From Lachnospiraceae bacterium (lineage in GTDB: Bacteria > Bacillota > Clostridia > Lachnospirales > Lachnospiraceae), in NCBI GenBank assembly GCA_028689585.1, contig JAQVCW010000020.1:21605-85604 (forward strand): 64,000 bases of DNA, given 5' to 3'. Position numbers and translations under genes: made by a program. Below are positions 56,024-64,000 of this stretch, piece by piece. Under the pieces are notes generated by a model that did not search any database, had not been told where the DNA came from, and saw only the letters and a program-made list of their open reading frames with translations. How positions within the stretch are numbered: the first letter of the stretch is position 1; each line of letters starts with the position of its first letter.

Positions 56024-57268
56024 TCACACATTCCCATAAATTTCCTGGGGAACATATGCTTTGACATAAATTCCATCCTCCCGGTACTCTTCGGTGAGAA
56101 GCTGCCCGAATTTTCGGATCAACTGGATCTTGCCCGCCTCTTCGTAAGGATACAGGCGTTCAATCAAAATCTGCCGTTCCGTCAGTATTTCTTCCAGAAG
56201 TGTTTTCACTTCCTCCAGACCCTGGCCGGTGCGGGCGGATATCCCCAGCACCCTGTCTGCCCGAAAGTCCCGCATGGACACCGGTTCTTCCAGGCGGTCC
56301 TGCTTATTAAACAGCGTTACTATGGTCTTTCCCTGCACCCCCAGAGTCTCCAGCGTGTCGTAGACCACATGCATCTGCTTTTCCATCTGGGGATTGGAAG
56401 CGTCCACCACATGAAGTATTACATCTGCATATTTTGCCTCTTCCAGCGTACTGCGGAATGCCTCGATCAGATGATGGGGAAGCTTGCGGATAAAGCCAAC
56501 CGTATCCGTCAGCAAAATCTCCTGTCCGCCCTCCAGGACCAGCGTTCTGGTGGTAGGATCCAGCGTGGCAAACAGCTTGTCTTCCTCCAGTACATCCGCT
56601 TCCGTCAGCGTGTTCAGCAGCGTGGATTTTCCTGCATTGGTATAGCCTACAATGGCTGCCACCGGCACCCTGTTTTTCTTTCTGCGTTCCCGGATGACGT
56701 CTCTGTGCCGTTTCACATCCTGCAGCTCCCGGCGCAGTTGGGCGATTCTGCTCTTGACCAGACGCCGGTCCATTTCCAGCTTTTTCTCTCCCGGGCCTCT
56801 GGTCCCGATGCCTCCGCCCAGCCTGGACAAAGAGCTGCGCAGCCCCACCAGTCTGGCCAGACGGTACTGGAGCTGGGCCAGCTCTACCTGAATCTTACCT
56901 TCGCTGGTGGCAGCCCTGGCAGCAAATATATCCAGAATCAAAAGCGTCCGGTCCATCACCTTGCTGTCCAGCTCCTGCTCCAGATTCCTAAGCTGAGCCG
57001 GTGACAGTTCATCATCACAGATAATGCCGGTTGCCCCCGTTTCCTCTATCATTTCCCGCAATTCAGCGATTTTTCCTGTCCCGAGATACAGTCCCGGGTG
57101 CACAGACTCTCTCTTCTGTATCATTTTCCCTACAGTCCGGGCACCGGCGGTATCCGCCAGCTCCTGCAATTCGTCCAGGGATTCTTCCGTCTCACGCTCA
57201 TCCTGCAGGCTGATGCCTACCAGGATAACTCTTTCTTCCAGACTTTCCAGCTTGATTGGTTCTGCCAT
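56024..57268 (-). CDS. hflX: Ribosome-associated GTPase HflX
   Basis: 414 residues. The N-terminal HflX domain (about 15-190) has GLYLGTGKIAEL, and a GGIGTRGPGEKKLE linker precedes the G domain: G1 GYTNAGKST, G3 TDTVGF, G4 NKQD. It splits stalled or hibernating ribosomes. The ATG at 57268 is used with GGAG upstream; the long in-frame Arg/Lys-rich extension to 57418 has no family likeness. Confidence 0.93.
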   Translation of the reverse strand: MAEPIKLESLEERVILVGISLQDERETEESLDELQELADTAGARTVGKMIQKRESVHPGLYLGTGKIAELREMIEETGATGIICDDELSPAQLRNLEQELDSKVMDRTLLILDIFAARAATSEGKIQVELAQLQYRLARLVGLRSSLSRLGGGIGTRGPGEKKLEMDRRLVKSRIAQLRRELQDVKRHRDVIRERRKKNRVPVAAIVGYTNAGKSTLLNTLTEADVLEEDKLFATLDPTTRTLVLEGGQEILLTDTVGFIRKLPHHLIEAFRSTLEEAKYADVILHVVDASNPQMEKQMHVVYDTLETLGVQGKTIVTLFNKQDRLEEPVSMRDFRADRVLGISARTGQGLEEVKTLLEEILTERQILIERLYPYEEAGKIQLIRKFGQLLTEEYREDGIYVKAYVPQEIYGNV

Positions 57269-57353
57269 TCTATTTTCTCCATCTATTTTCCTGTTGTCTC
57301 TGTTTTCTGCCGGACGCCGGACGCAGCTTTGCTTCGCGGCTGCCGTTTCCTTC

Positions 57354-58409
57354 CTATCTGGACGAAAGGAAATCCATTTCTTTCTGCCCTGCCTCGTCCG
57401 TGGGATATGCTTCCACATATGCCTGGGCTTTTACTTTTGCTGTGCCAAAATCCAGTTTTTTCTCATAAGCCACAATTTCATTAAACAGCAGCTCCTGACG
57501 GCCCGCATTTTCATTCAGCGCCAGCCCCTGAGAAATATAGGTCAGCGCCTCATCATACTCTCCTGCCGCTATGCTGCACAGTGCAAGGCCATTATATACC
57601 TCTGCACTGTCACCGTTTTTCTGCTGTATTGTCTCATACATGGCTTTCGCATGAGCATAGTCCTCCTGCTCCAGATAAATCCGGCTCATCAGATACAGCG
57701 CCGGCTGATATTCCTGATCTACCGGCGAAAGCAGAGCAGTCTGCGCCTCATCGTACTGTCCCAGATAAAAATAGATGCGTCCGATGCTGTAATAGTCTTC
57801 CACACCGGAGGGCGCTATATTCAGTGCCGTCTGCAGATATTCATCTCCCACACCCGAAAGATTCTGGGTCTGATACACTTCGTAAATATTCAAATATAAT
57901 TCATAATCTTTCGGTGTCAGCGCAGCCGCCTGGTCAAAATCCACCTTGGCCTTATCCTGAGAGCCCTGGCAGAGAAAGCCCGCTCCTCTCAGATAATATG
58001 CGTCCACCATCTGATCGTCATTTTCCAATATAGTGCTGCACGTATCTATGGTGCCCTCATAATCCTTCAGCCGGAACTGCGCCGATGCTTTATAGAGCTG
58101 AATATCCTCCACGGTATCCGGCATTTTTTCGTCAGTATAGGACAGGGCCTGTTCAAATGCCTCCAGGGCCTGCTCATAATTCGCCTGTCCCATCAGACTC
58201 AGCCCCAGTCCCCGGTAAGCAAGTACCTCATCCTCTCCGCCTGCCAATGCCTGATTGAAATTTTCCCCTGCGGCGGCATAATCGCCGGACTCAATGGCTT
58301 CCATTCCCTGCTGCGTCAGGGTACCTCCGGAACTTTTTCCGATGCAGCCGGTCAGGCCCATACACAAAGCTGCGGTCATTAATATTTTTATAATCTGTTT
58401 TTTCTGCAT
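57354..58409 (-). CDS. TPR-repeat lipoprotein
   Basis: 351 residues. The lipoprotein signal ends in GLTGC (lipid Cys22). About eight tetratricopeptide-like repeats follow (for example DYAAAGENFNQALAGG, NYEQALEAFEQAL, EYDEALTYISQGLALN). TPR arrays bind proteins, so an outside-facing adaptor is likely, but the partner is unknown. GGAAGAAAAAG precedes the ATG. An unusual structured leader of about 155 nt comes first. Confidence 0.85.
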   Translation of the reverse strand: MQKKQIIKILMTAALCMGLTGCIGKSSGGTLTQQGMEAIESGDYAAAGENFNQALAGGEDEVLAYRGLGLSLMGQANYEQALEAFEQALSYTDEKMPDTVEDIQLYKASAQFRLKDYEGTIDTCSTILENDDQMVDAYYLRGAGFLCQGSQDKAKVDFDQAAALTPKDYELYLNIYEVYQTQNLSGVGDEYLQTALNIAPSGVEDYYSIGRIYFYLGQYDEAQTALLSPVDQEYQPALYLMSRIYLEQEDYAHAKAMYETIQQKNGDSAEVYNGLALCSIAAGEYDEALTYISQGLALNENAGRQELLFNEIVAYEKKLDFGTAKVKAQAYVEAYPTDEAGQKEMDFLSSR

Positions 58410-58565
58410 TCTTTTTCTTCCTGTTTGAATTCTTTTTCCGCCTTCTATCGACCAACGCAGAACGCAGACGGTCCGTCAGCTTTGCTGACATTATACATCT
58501 GAACCGTTCTGCAGTCCGCCGATGGCTTACATCTCAGTGGGGAATCACTCACCGAGATGAACTTT
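58410..58565 (-). ncRNA. Structured leader RNA of unknown class
   Basis: Predicted transcript start near 58565. On the minus strand, one hairpin pairs CATCTC-GTG with CAC-GAGATG. Then comes GTAAGCCATCGGCGGACT, and a second structure closed by GCAGAACG/CGTTCTGC that contains a GTCAGC-AAA-GCTGAC hairpin. It matches no riboswitch consensus that I know, and no T tract suggests a terminator. Confidence 0.5.
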
Positions 58566-58571
58566 TCGTCC

Positions 58572-58601
58572 ATCATAACACATCTTCTGTTCAACTTTCA
58601 A
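58572..58601 (-). promoter_or_regulatory. Promoter of the TPR lipoprotein transcript
   Basis: On the minus strand TTGAAA (58601-58596) and TATGAT (58577-58572) are separated by 18 bp, directly after the stop of the preceding gene. Confidence 0.55.
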
Positions 58602-58608
58602 CCACAGA

Positions 58609-59487
58609 TCATTTTTCTTCCCAGAGCGGGATTTCCAGTTCTGTCTCCTGCATCGGCTGAAACTCTGCTGTAGCCGTCACATCAACGGGCACCTTAAACA
58701 GCAGCTTCTTCACGGCACCGGACAATTCCAGTTCCTGCCGTACCAGAAGTCCTTCCGGAGCTATGGTGCTTACCAACTGCAGGGACTCCACACTGGCTGT
58801 GACATTTTCAAGTGCGGTGTCCTCCGCGATCTGGCTTTCTGACATGGTATCGAGATACTCCTCTGCCAGATAATTCGGAATCCGATAAGTATATTTCGTG
58901 TTTTCTCCATCCGTTTCTTTTTTTAAAATCTCCACCTGGCCGGAAGCATTTGTTACCATATCTGTAATGCTGGTCACCATCTCCATCACTTCCTCCGAAG
59001 ACTTTTCCGTTTTTTTCAGGTTTCCCTTACTGTCCCGGGAATAATACCAGCCGTCTTTATAATAGGCTTCCGAGACTTCGGAGTCCTCCTCCCCCGTGCC
59101 GGAGGTATTAACCATCGTCATCTGCAGCTTTTCGCCGGCCGCATCCTGAACAACGTGAATGTCTGACTGAAGGTTGTATTCAGCCCGGATCACCTTTCCG
59201 TTCAAATTTGCGTTCACCGTTGTATCGATTTGAAATGACGGCAGCCTGGAAGACCTCTGAATCGCGGAGATGATGACGTCCGCATCCCCTTTTGTCACTT
59301 CTGCAGCGTTGGAAGCCGATGTATTTTCCTCCGATTTTTCCCCTGCGTCTGCTGCCTCTGTACTTTCTGCTTTCGCCTCAACTATAATCATTCCGACAGC
59401 TTCCTTCGCCCCGTGACCTGAAAAGTCTCCGGCGGCACACACAGTGCAAAGTCCAAGCAGGATCCAGCCCAGATATTTTTTTCTCAT
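58609..59487 (-). CDS. Exported protein of unknown function, DUF6612-like
   Basis: 292 residues. A signal peptide (about 1-20) is followed by an Ala/Glu/Ser-rich spacer and a LolA/LppX-like antiparallel fold: long alternating strands such as FQIDTTVNANLNGKVIRAEYN and KYTYRIPNYL. The resemblance to DUF6612-type lipoproteins is from general composition and spacing, not a firm motif. No lipobox is evident, since the first cysteines sit in CTVCAAG. It starts within the stop of the patatin gene (ATGA overlap), so it is translationally coupled to it. Confidence 0.55.
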   Translation of the reverse strand: MRKKYLGWILLGLCTVCAAGDFSGHGAKEAVGMIIVEAKAESTEAADAGEKSEENTSASNAAEVTKGDADVIISAIQRSSRLPSFQIDTTVNANLNGKVIRAEYNLQSDIHVVQDAAGEKLQMTMVNTSGTGEEDSEVSEAYYKDGWYYSRDSKGNLKKTEKSSEEVMEMVTSITDMVTNASGQVEILKKETDGENTKYTYRIPNYLAEEYLDTMSESQIAEDTALENVTASVESLQLVSTIAPEGLLVRQELELSGAVKKLLFKVPVDVTATAEFQPMQETELEIPLWEEK

Positions 59488-60329
59488 TGTAAGAATCGCC
59501 TCATCTCTTCCAGTCGTGCCGCTGCGTCTTCACGCCCCAGTTGATACAATGCCTTTAATTTTTTCGGATTCCGCTCGGTACGCCCTACCTTCAGATCCCG
59601 GCTGGGACGGATCAGGAAAATCCTGCCCTCCTCCGCCAGCTTCTCTGTCAATTTCAATTCCTTATTATACATGATGTGGCGGCCGGCCATCGCCTCTATC
59701 ACCGCCGGATATTTTTTCAGAGCCGGTTTCATCAGTCCCAGAAAACGGTTTGCACTCTTTTTGTATCCTCTGGGCCTCGTCAGCACCACAATATTTTTAT
59801 GATAACCGATCCGGTTAAAATACCGAAGAGGAATCGAATCTGCTATACCGCCATCCAGCAGCCTTTCTGTTCCAATCTCCACCACACGGGATGCCCCCGG
59901 CATAGAAGCAGAAGCGCGCATCCATTCCAGATCCTCCGCATCCCTTTTATCACAGCGGTGATAGACTGCTTTTCCGGTCCGCACATCGGTGCAGACCACA
60001 TAAAATTCCACCGAAGATGCTTCAAATGCCTTCTGATCAAATGGATCCAGCTTCTGGGGCAGCTCATGATAGCAAAAATCCACGCCATACAGATCCCCTG
60101 TCTTCAAAAGAGAACGCACGCTCATATAGCGGGGATCCCGGCAGTATTTTAAATTGTACCGAATCGTCCGCCCGATCTGATGGGATATATAATTGCAGCC
60201 AAACACTGCACCGGCAGAGACGCCAATCACCCCATCCACGCATATATTCTGTTCCATCATTACATCCAGCACACCCGCGGTATACATTCCCCGCATGGCA
60301 CCGCCCTCTAAAACCATGCCTGTCCTCAT
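59484..60329 (-). CDS. Patatin-like phospholipase
   Basis: 281 residues with the patatin catalytic dyad: oxyanion loop GGAMRG, nucleophile GVSAGA (Ser about 39) and Asp in DGGIADS. This is the RssA/YlbK-like intracellular family; such enzymes hydrolyse acyl esters of phospholipids. No membrane segment or signal. A family B fragment lies just upstream. Confidence 0.88.
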   Translation of the reverse strand: MRTGMVLEGGAMRGMYTAGVLDVMMEQNICVDGVIGVSAGAVFGCNYISHQIGRTIRYNLKYCRDPRYMSVRSLLKTGDLYGVDFCYHELPQKLDPFDQKAFEASSVEFYVVCTDVRTGKAVYHRCDKRDAEDLEWMRASASMPGASRVVEIGTERLLDGGIADSIPLRYFNRIGYHKNIVVLTRPRGYKKSANRFLGLMKPALKKYPAVIEAMAGRHIMYNKELKLTEKLAEEGRIFLIRPSRDLKVGRTERNPKKLKALYQLGREDAAARLEEMRRFLQ

Positions 60330-60341
60330 TATTTTACCTGC

Positions 60342-60377
60342 CTTTTTTCGTTTTTTTGCATGCGCTTTGCTCCTCGT
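60342..60377 (-). repeat. Family B fragment upstream of the patatin gene
   Basis: Keeps GAGCAAAGCGCATGCA and an A-rich stretch (minus strand). The hairpin half is missing. Confidence 0.55.
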
Positions 60378-60387
60378 ATAATACTTA

Positions 60388-61557
60388 CTACATCACATAA
60401 GTTTTATCCACATTAATTACCGTATAATAATTCCGGCCCAGTTCTTTTTTTACCAGCTCCTGAATTTTATTTATCACTTCTTTTTCGCTCATTTTTAATT
60501 CATAGGGCACCACCACATCAAAAATCAGATTTGTGTGGGAAGGCCCCGCCACCATTCGAAAATCATGCATGGAAATGTGTTCATCCAGCTTTTCCAGAAT
60601 AGCTTTCAGGTCATTTTTCAGGTCTGCTGTCTCCTTATCGTCTGTCACGATGGGATCCATATGTATCGTAGCCATGCAGCCCAGCTTTTCCTTCAGTTCC
60701 ATCTCAATCAGATCAATTTCATCATGCAGCTCCAGGATATTTCCCTGCGCCGGCACCTCAGCATGCAGAGTGATCATCTGCCTCCCCGGTCCATAGTCAT
60801 GGACGATCAGATCATGAATGCCATAGACCCCTTCATGGGCCATGACGATCTGTTCGATCTCATCCACAAAATCTTTTTCCGGCGGCTGCCCCAGAAGAGG
60901 ATTCAGAGTCTCTCTCGCCGCACTGATGCCCGCATAAAAAATAAAAAAACTCACCATCACGCCGCAAAATCCATCAATATTCAACCCGGTATAATGTCCC
61001 ACAAGCGTAGCTGCCAGCACCACAGAGGTTGCAATCATATCGCTCAGAGAGTCCATGGAGGTGGCACGCATAGCGGCAGAATCAATTTTAGTCCCGATCC
61101 GCCGGTTATAATATGCCATATATGCCTTCACCACGATAGCCACTGCCAAAATCAGCACGGACAGCATGGAAAACTCTACCGGAGACGGATGCAGAATCTT
61201 TGCAGCCGAATTCTTCAGCAGCTCAAAGGCCATGATCAAAATCGAAGCCGCCACTACAAAACCGGAAATATATTCCATCCTGCCATGTCCAAAAGGATGG
61301 GAGGGATCCGGCTTGGCTCCGGCCAGCTTAAATCCAATCAGAGTCACCGCAGAGGAACCTGCATCTGACAGGTTGTTAAACGCATCCGCCGTGATTGCAA
61401 TGGAGCTGCTGATCGTCCCCGCAATAAATTTTCCAATAAATAAAATAATGTTCAAAAAAATTCCAAGGCTGCCGCAGATTACACCGTAGCGCTGCCTCAG
61501 TTCTCCGGCATTCAGTTTTTTATTCTCCAGAAACAATTTTTCAAGTAAAGTGACCAT
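60388..61557 (-). CDS. Cation diffusion facilitator (CDF) efflux transporter
   Basis: 389 residues. Six membrane segments (about 25-215) and a cytoplasmic metal-binding domain (about 220-310) with a further C-terminal extension. Metal-site motifs differ from classical zinc HDxxD: TM2 has ADAFNNLSD and TM5 has MDSLSD, the Asn/Asp pattern of manganese- or iron-type CDF proteins. It expels divalent metal by proton antiport. The ATG at 61557 is used. Confidence 0.85.
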   Translation of the reverse strand: MVTLLEKLFLENKKLNAGELRQRYGVICGSLGIFLNIILFIGKFIAGTISSSIAITADAFNNLSDAGSSAVTLIGFKLAGAKPDPSHPFGHGRMEYISGFVVAASILIMAFELLKNSAAKILHPSPVEFSMLSVLILAVAIVVKAYMAYYNRRIGTKIDSAAMRATSMDSLSDMIATSVVLAATLVGHYTGLNIDGFCGVMVSFFIFYAGISAARETLNPLLGQPPEKDFVDEIEQIVMAHEGVYGIHDLIVHDYGPGRQMITLHAEVPAQGNILELHDEIDLIEMELKEKLGCMATIHMDPIVTDDKETADLKNDLKAILEKLDEHISMHDFRMVAGPSHTNLIFDVVVPYELKMSEKEVINKIQELVKKELGRNYYTVINVDKTYVM

Positions 61558-61599
61558 TTTCTGCCCCCGCAAAATCTCATATTTTTATCAAATCCCTGC

Positions 61600-61722
61600 T
61601 TTCTGCATGCGCTTTGCTCATCTATTTTATCCTGTAATTGCCCTGCTTTCGGGCAATTGCCTACGCAAAGCGCAAACGCGCTCTTTGCGTTTTCTGCATG
61701 CGCTTTGCTCATCTATTTTATC
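61600..61722 (-). repeat. Family B array B3 between lysR and the CDF gene
   Basis: One full unit flanked by a direct repeat of TTTCTGCATGCGCTTTGCTC and ATCTATTTTATC. Its hairpin reads AATTGCCC/GGGCAATT in place of AATCGCCC/GGGCGATT, a compensated pair change. Confidence 0.85.
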
Positions 61723-62635
61723 ACATCGGAAGCACATTGTCCCTGTATTTTGCCACTTCTTCCAGGTATTTGCGTCCAAGGGTGCTGATGGGCATCCCTT
61801 TTCTGGAAAGATAGCCGATCATCATCTGCTCCTGCGTATCCAGCGGAACCGCACAGTAATCAGAGCCATTCAGGTCTTCGCAGATGATGCCGGAGCACAG
61901 AGTATAGCCATTCAGGCCCACCATCAGATTCAGCATGGTAGCACGGTCATTGGCTTTGATCAGCCTTTTGTATTCGTAGGTGCTGAGCACCTCTTCCGCA
62001 AAATAAAAAGAATTATTAGCTCCCTGCTCAAAAGAGAGACAGGGATATTTCTCCAGTTGCGCCAGGGTGATTTTCTTTTTTTCGGCCAGCGGATGCTCCT
62101 TCCAAAGATAAACATAGACACCGCATTGGAAGATTTCATGAAATTCCAGTCCGTACTCCTGGAACAGCTTCGTCAGAATCTTCTGATTAAATTCATTCAG
62201 ATACAGAATTCCGATCTCACTTCTGAAATTCTTTACGTCCTCCATCACATCGTGGGTGGTAGTCTCATGCACTGCAAACTCGTACTCATCCATTCCATAC
62301 TGCTTCACCATCTCCACAAATGCGCTCACCGCAAAAGTATAATGCTGCATGGATACGCTGAACTTCTTTTTTTCGTTCTTTTTTTCCACATATTTCGCTT
62401 CAACCAGTTGATATTGTTCCACTACCTGCCTGGCATAGCCCAGAAATTCCTCTCCCTCCGGTGTGATCACCACGCCCCGGTTGGTCCTGCGGAACAGTTC
62501 GATACCGATCTCCGTCTCCAGTTCCTTCACTGCCAGAGAAAGGCTGGGCTGGGAAATAAAAAGCTGACGTGCCGCCTCGTTCATGGATTTTGCGTCTGCA
62601 ATGGTAATTACATACTTTAACTGAGTCAGTGTCAT
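61721..62635 (-). CDS. LysR-family transcriptional regulator
   Basis: 304 residues. N-terminal winged helix (MTLTQLKYVITIADAKSMNE to ELETEIGIELFRRTNRG, given in parts) with a linker helix, and a substrate-binding domain of the usual two lobes. The target and ligand are unknown. It lies 13 bp downstream of an aminotransferase on the same strand, so it is co-transcribed, unlike the usual divergent LysR layout. Confidence 0.88.
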   Translation of the reverse strand: MTLTQLKYVITIADAKSMNEAARQLFISQPSLSLAVKELETEIGIELFRRTNRGVVITPEGEEFLGYARQVVEQYQLVEAKYVEKKNEKKKFSVSMQHYTFAVSAFVEMVKQYGMDEYEFAVHETTTHDVMEDVKNFRSEIGILYLNEFNQKILTKLFQEYGLEFHEIFQCGVYVYLWKEHPLAEKKKITLAQLEKYPCLSFEQGANNSFYFAEEVLSTYEYKRLIKANDRATMLNLMVGLNGYTLCSGIICEDLNGSDYCAVPLDTQEQMMIGYLSRKGMPISTLGRKYLEEVAKYRDNVLPM

Positions 62636-62648
62636 TCGTTTCGCTCCT

Positions 62649-63866
62649 CTACTTCTGGCGGTATCCCTTCAGGAAATCCCCCAGTGCCTCTGCCGCTTTT
62701 TCCAGATCCTCCACACAGGGCAGATACACGATCCGGAAATGATCCGGACTGGTCCAGTGGAAGCCGCCGCCATGGGTGAGCAGAATTTTCTTTTCCCGCA
62801 GGAAATCCAGAACAAATTTTTCATCATCCGTGATATGGAAACGTTCGGAATCAATCTTCGGAAACATGTAAAATGCTGCATTTGGTTTTACCACGCTCAA
62901 TCCCGGAATCTGATTGATCGCCTCATAAATGTATTCCCTCTGCTCATATACCCGTCCTCCCGGAACCAGCATTTTTTTCGTATCCTCCAGGCAGCCCAGA
63001 GCCGCCGGTATCAATGACTGCGCCGGTACATTGGAACACAGACGCATGGAGGAAAGCAGATTAATTCCTTCGATATATCCCTGTGTTCTGGATTTATCTC
63101 CGCACAGGCACATCCATCCGCATCGATATCCGGCGAGCAGATGAGACTTGGAAAGCCCGTTAAAGGAAACCGTCAGCAGATCCGGTGCCAGAGAAGCCAA
63201 TGCCGTGTGCTCCAGTCCGTCCATCACCAGACGGTCATAGATTTCATCTGCAAATAAGATCAGTTCAAACTCCCGGGCCAGCTCCACGATCTGTTCCAGT
63301 ATTTCCGTGGGATAGAGAGATCCCGTAGGGTTGTTGGGATTGATCACCACGATTGCCTTCGTCCGGTCTGTAATCTTCTTTCGCATATCTTCGATATCGG
63401 GATACCAGCCTGCCTGTTCATCGCAGATATAATGCACTGCCGTGCCTCCCGAAAGAGTGACCGATGCAGTCCACAGCGGATAGTCCGGAGAGGGCACCAG
63501 CACCTCATCCCCATTGTTCAGCAGCCCCTGCATGGACAGCGTGATCAGCTCGCTGACTCCGTTTCCGGTGTAAATATCATCCTCCGTCACATTGGGCATA
63601 TTTTTTTTCTTACAGTACTCTGCAATTGCTTTTCTGGCCTCGATCAGACCTTTCGAATCCGAATACCCTTCTGTATTGCTGAGATTGTCTTCCATCCTTC
63701 GAATCACCGCTTCCGGTGCGCGAAAACCAAAGGGTGCCGGATTTCCGATATTCAGCTTTACAATTTTCTCCCCGGCTGCGATCATCCGATTCGCTTCATC
63801 CATAACCGGCCCTCTGATATCATAGCATACATTATCCAGTTTCGTCGATTTTTCAAATTTTCTCAT
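62649..63866 (-). CDS. PLP-dependent aminotransferase, alanine-aminotransferase-like
   Basis: 405 residues of fold type I. Motifs: NIGNPAPFGF, VLVPSPDYPLW, the Asn in NPNNPTGSLY, DEIYDRLV, and the Schiff-base lysine in FNGLSKSHLLAGYRCGW. The overall likeness is to AlaA/AAT-type enzymes that interconvert alanine and pyruvate with glutamate. The amino-acid specificity is inferred. GGGAGGATT precedes the ATG. Confidence 0.85.
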   Translation of the reverse strand: MRKFEKSTKLDNVCYDIRGPVMDEANRMIAAGEKIVKLNIGNPAPFGFRAPEAVIRRMEDNLSNTEGYSDSKGLIEARKAIAEYCKKKNMPNVTEDDIYTGNGVSELITLSMQGLLNNGDEVLVPSPDYPLWTASVTLSGGTAVHYICDEQAGWYPDIEDMRKKITDRTKAIVVINPNNPTGSLYPTEILEQIVELAREFELILFADEIYDRLVMDGLEHTALASLAPDLLTVSFNGLSKSHLLAGYRCGWMCLCGDKSRTQGYIEGINLLSSMRLCSNVPAQSLIPAALGCLEDTKKMLVPGGRVYEQREYIYEAINQIPGLSVVKPNAAFYMFPKIDSERFHITDDEKFVLDFLREKKILLTHGGGFHWTSPDHFRIVYLPCVEDLEKAAEALGDFLKGYRQK

Positions 63867-64000
63867 TCTAAAATCCTCCCTATATAGTCAAGTGTTTTTT
63901 CCTTGTTTTTCAAGGATTTTTTTATTCCATATCTCAGATCAATGAGCCAAGAGGATGGACATTTCACTGTATCTGGTACGAAAGTAGATGGTTCTGGGTA
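63867..64000. other. Window end, upstream of the aminotransferase
   Basis: 134 bp. A short TCCTTG/CAAGGA hairpin with T run on the plus strand lies at about 63900-63925. I see no gene and no certain promoter. Confidence 0.35.

Noticed and set aside
57269..57418. N-terminal extension of HflX
   Set aside because: The Arg/Lys-rich extension is unlike HflX, and the internal ATG has a good ribosome site.
60885..60900. GGCGGCTGCCCCAG match to family D
   Set aside because: It lies inside the CDF coding sequence (Gly-Gln-Pro-Pro) without the palindrome; a chance match.

Overview
The window looks like chromosomal DNA of an anaerobic, endospore-forming Firmicute, most likely a Lachnospiraceae member (Blautia-like). 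This is inference from gene content: [FeFe] hydrogenase, rubrerythrin, class III ribonucleotide reductase, acetogen/fermenter-type one-carbon regulation, and a Bacillus-type sporulation/division cluster. There are 49 supportable protein genes, 43 of them on the minus strand. I see no rRNA, tRNA, CRISPR array, transposase or phage gene.

Layout: (1) 1-3.7 kb: the N-terminal part of a large Glu/Thr/Ala-repeat exported protein, then guanine deaminase and TrmO. (2) 3.7-11.3 kb: a sucrose PTS locus (scrB, scrA, LacI-type repressor with two operator-like sites), an SNF symporter, a HAD phosphatase and a truncated DapF-like protein lacking the catalytic Cys. (3) 11.4-18.2 kb: AraC and membrane-XRE regulators, rubrerythrin, and a phosphate operon (Na/Pi transporter, response regulator, kinase) with TTTACA direct repeats upstream. 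(4) 18.3-22.1 kb: an [FeFe] hydrogenase plus a NuoF-type/GltD-type flavoprotein fusion, preceded by a promoter and a ZTP-type riboswitch/terminator. (5) 22.2-36.7 kb: diguanylate cyclase, PrsA-like foldase, mfd, pth, and an envelope block (murF, ddl, L,D-transpeptidase, GH13). (6) 37-49.4 kb: ftsH, hpt, tilS, spoIIE, divIC, yabQ, yabP, rqcP, HU and mazG in the order known from Bacillus, followed by pgm, a CotS-like protein and hisS. (7) 49.5-64 kb: cca, a secreted trigger-factor-like lipoprotein, a cold-shock gene, nrdD with two NrdR boxes, hflX, a TPR lipoprotein with a structured leader, a patatin phospholipase, a CDF transporter, a LysR regulator and an aminotransferase.

The least expected feature is a set of structured, dispersed non-coding repeats of five families, called A to E here. 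Family A is a hairpin in the 5' leaders of five genes, in the same orientation and at 22-27 nt from the start codon in four of them, with base changes on both sides of the stem that preserve pairing. Family B forms 84-bp units in arrays. Families C and D are long foldback elements. Family E lies in the leaders of spoIIE and rqcP. These and the ZTP-controlled hydrogenase operon are the best candidates for undescribed biology.
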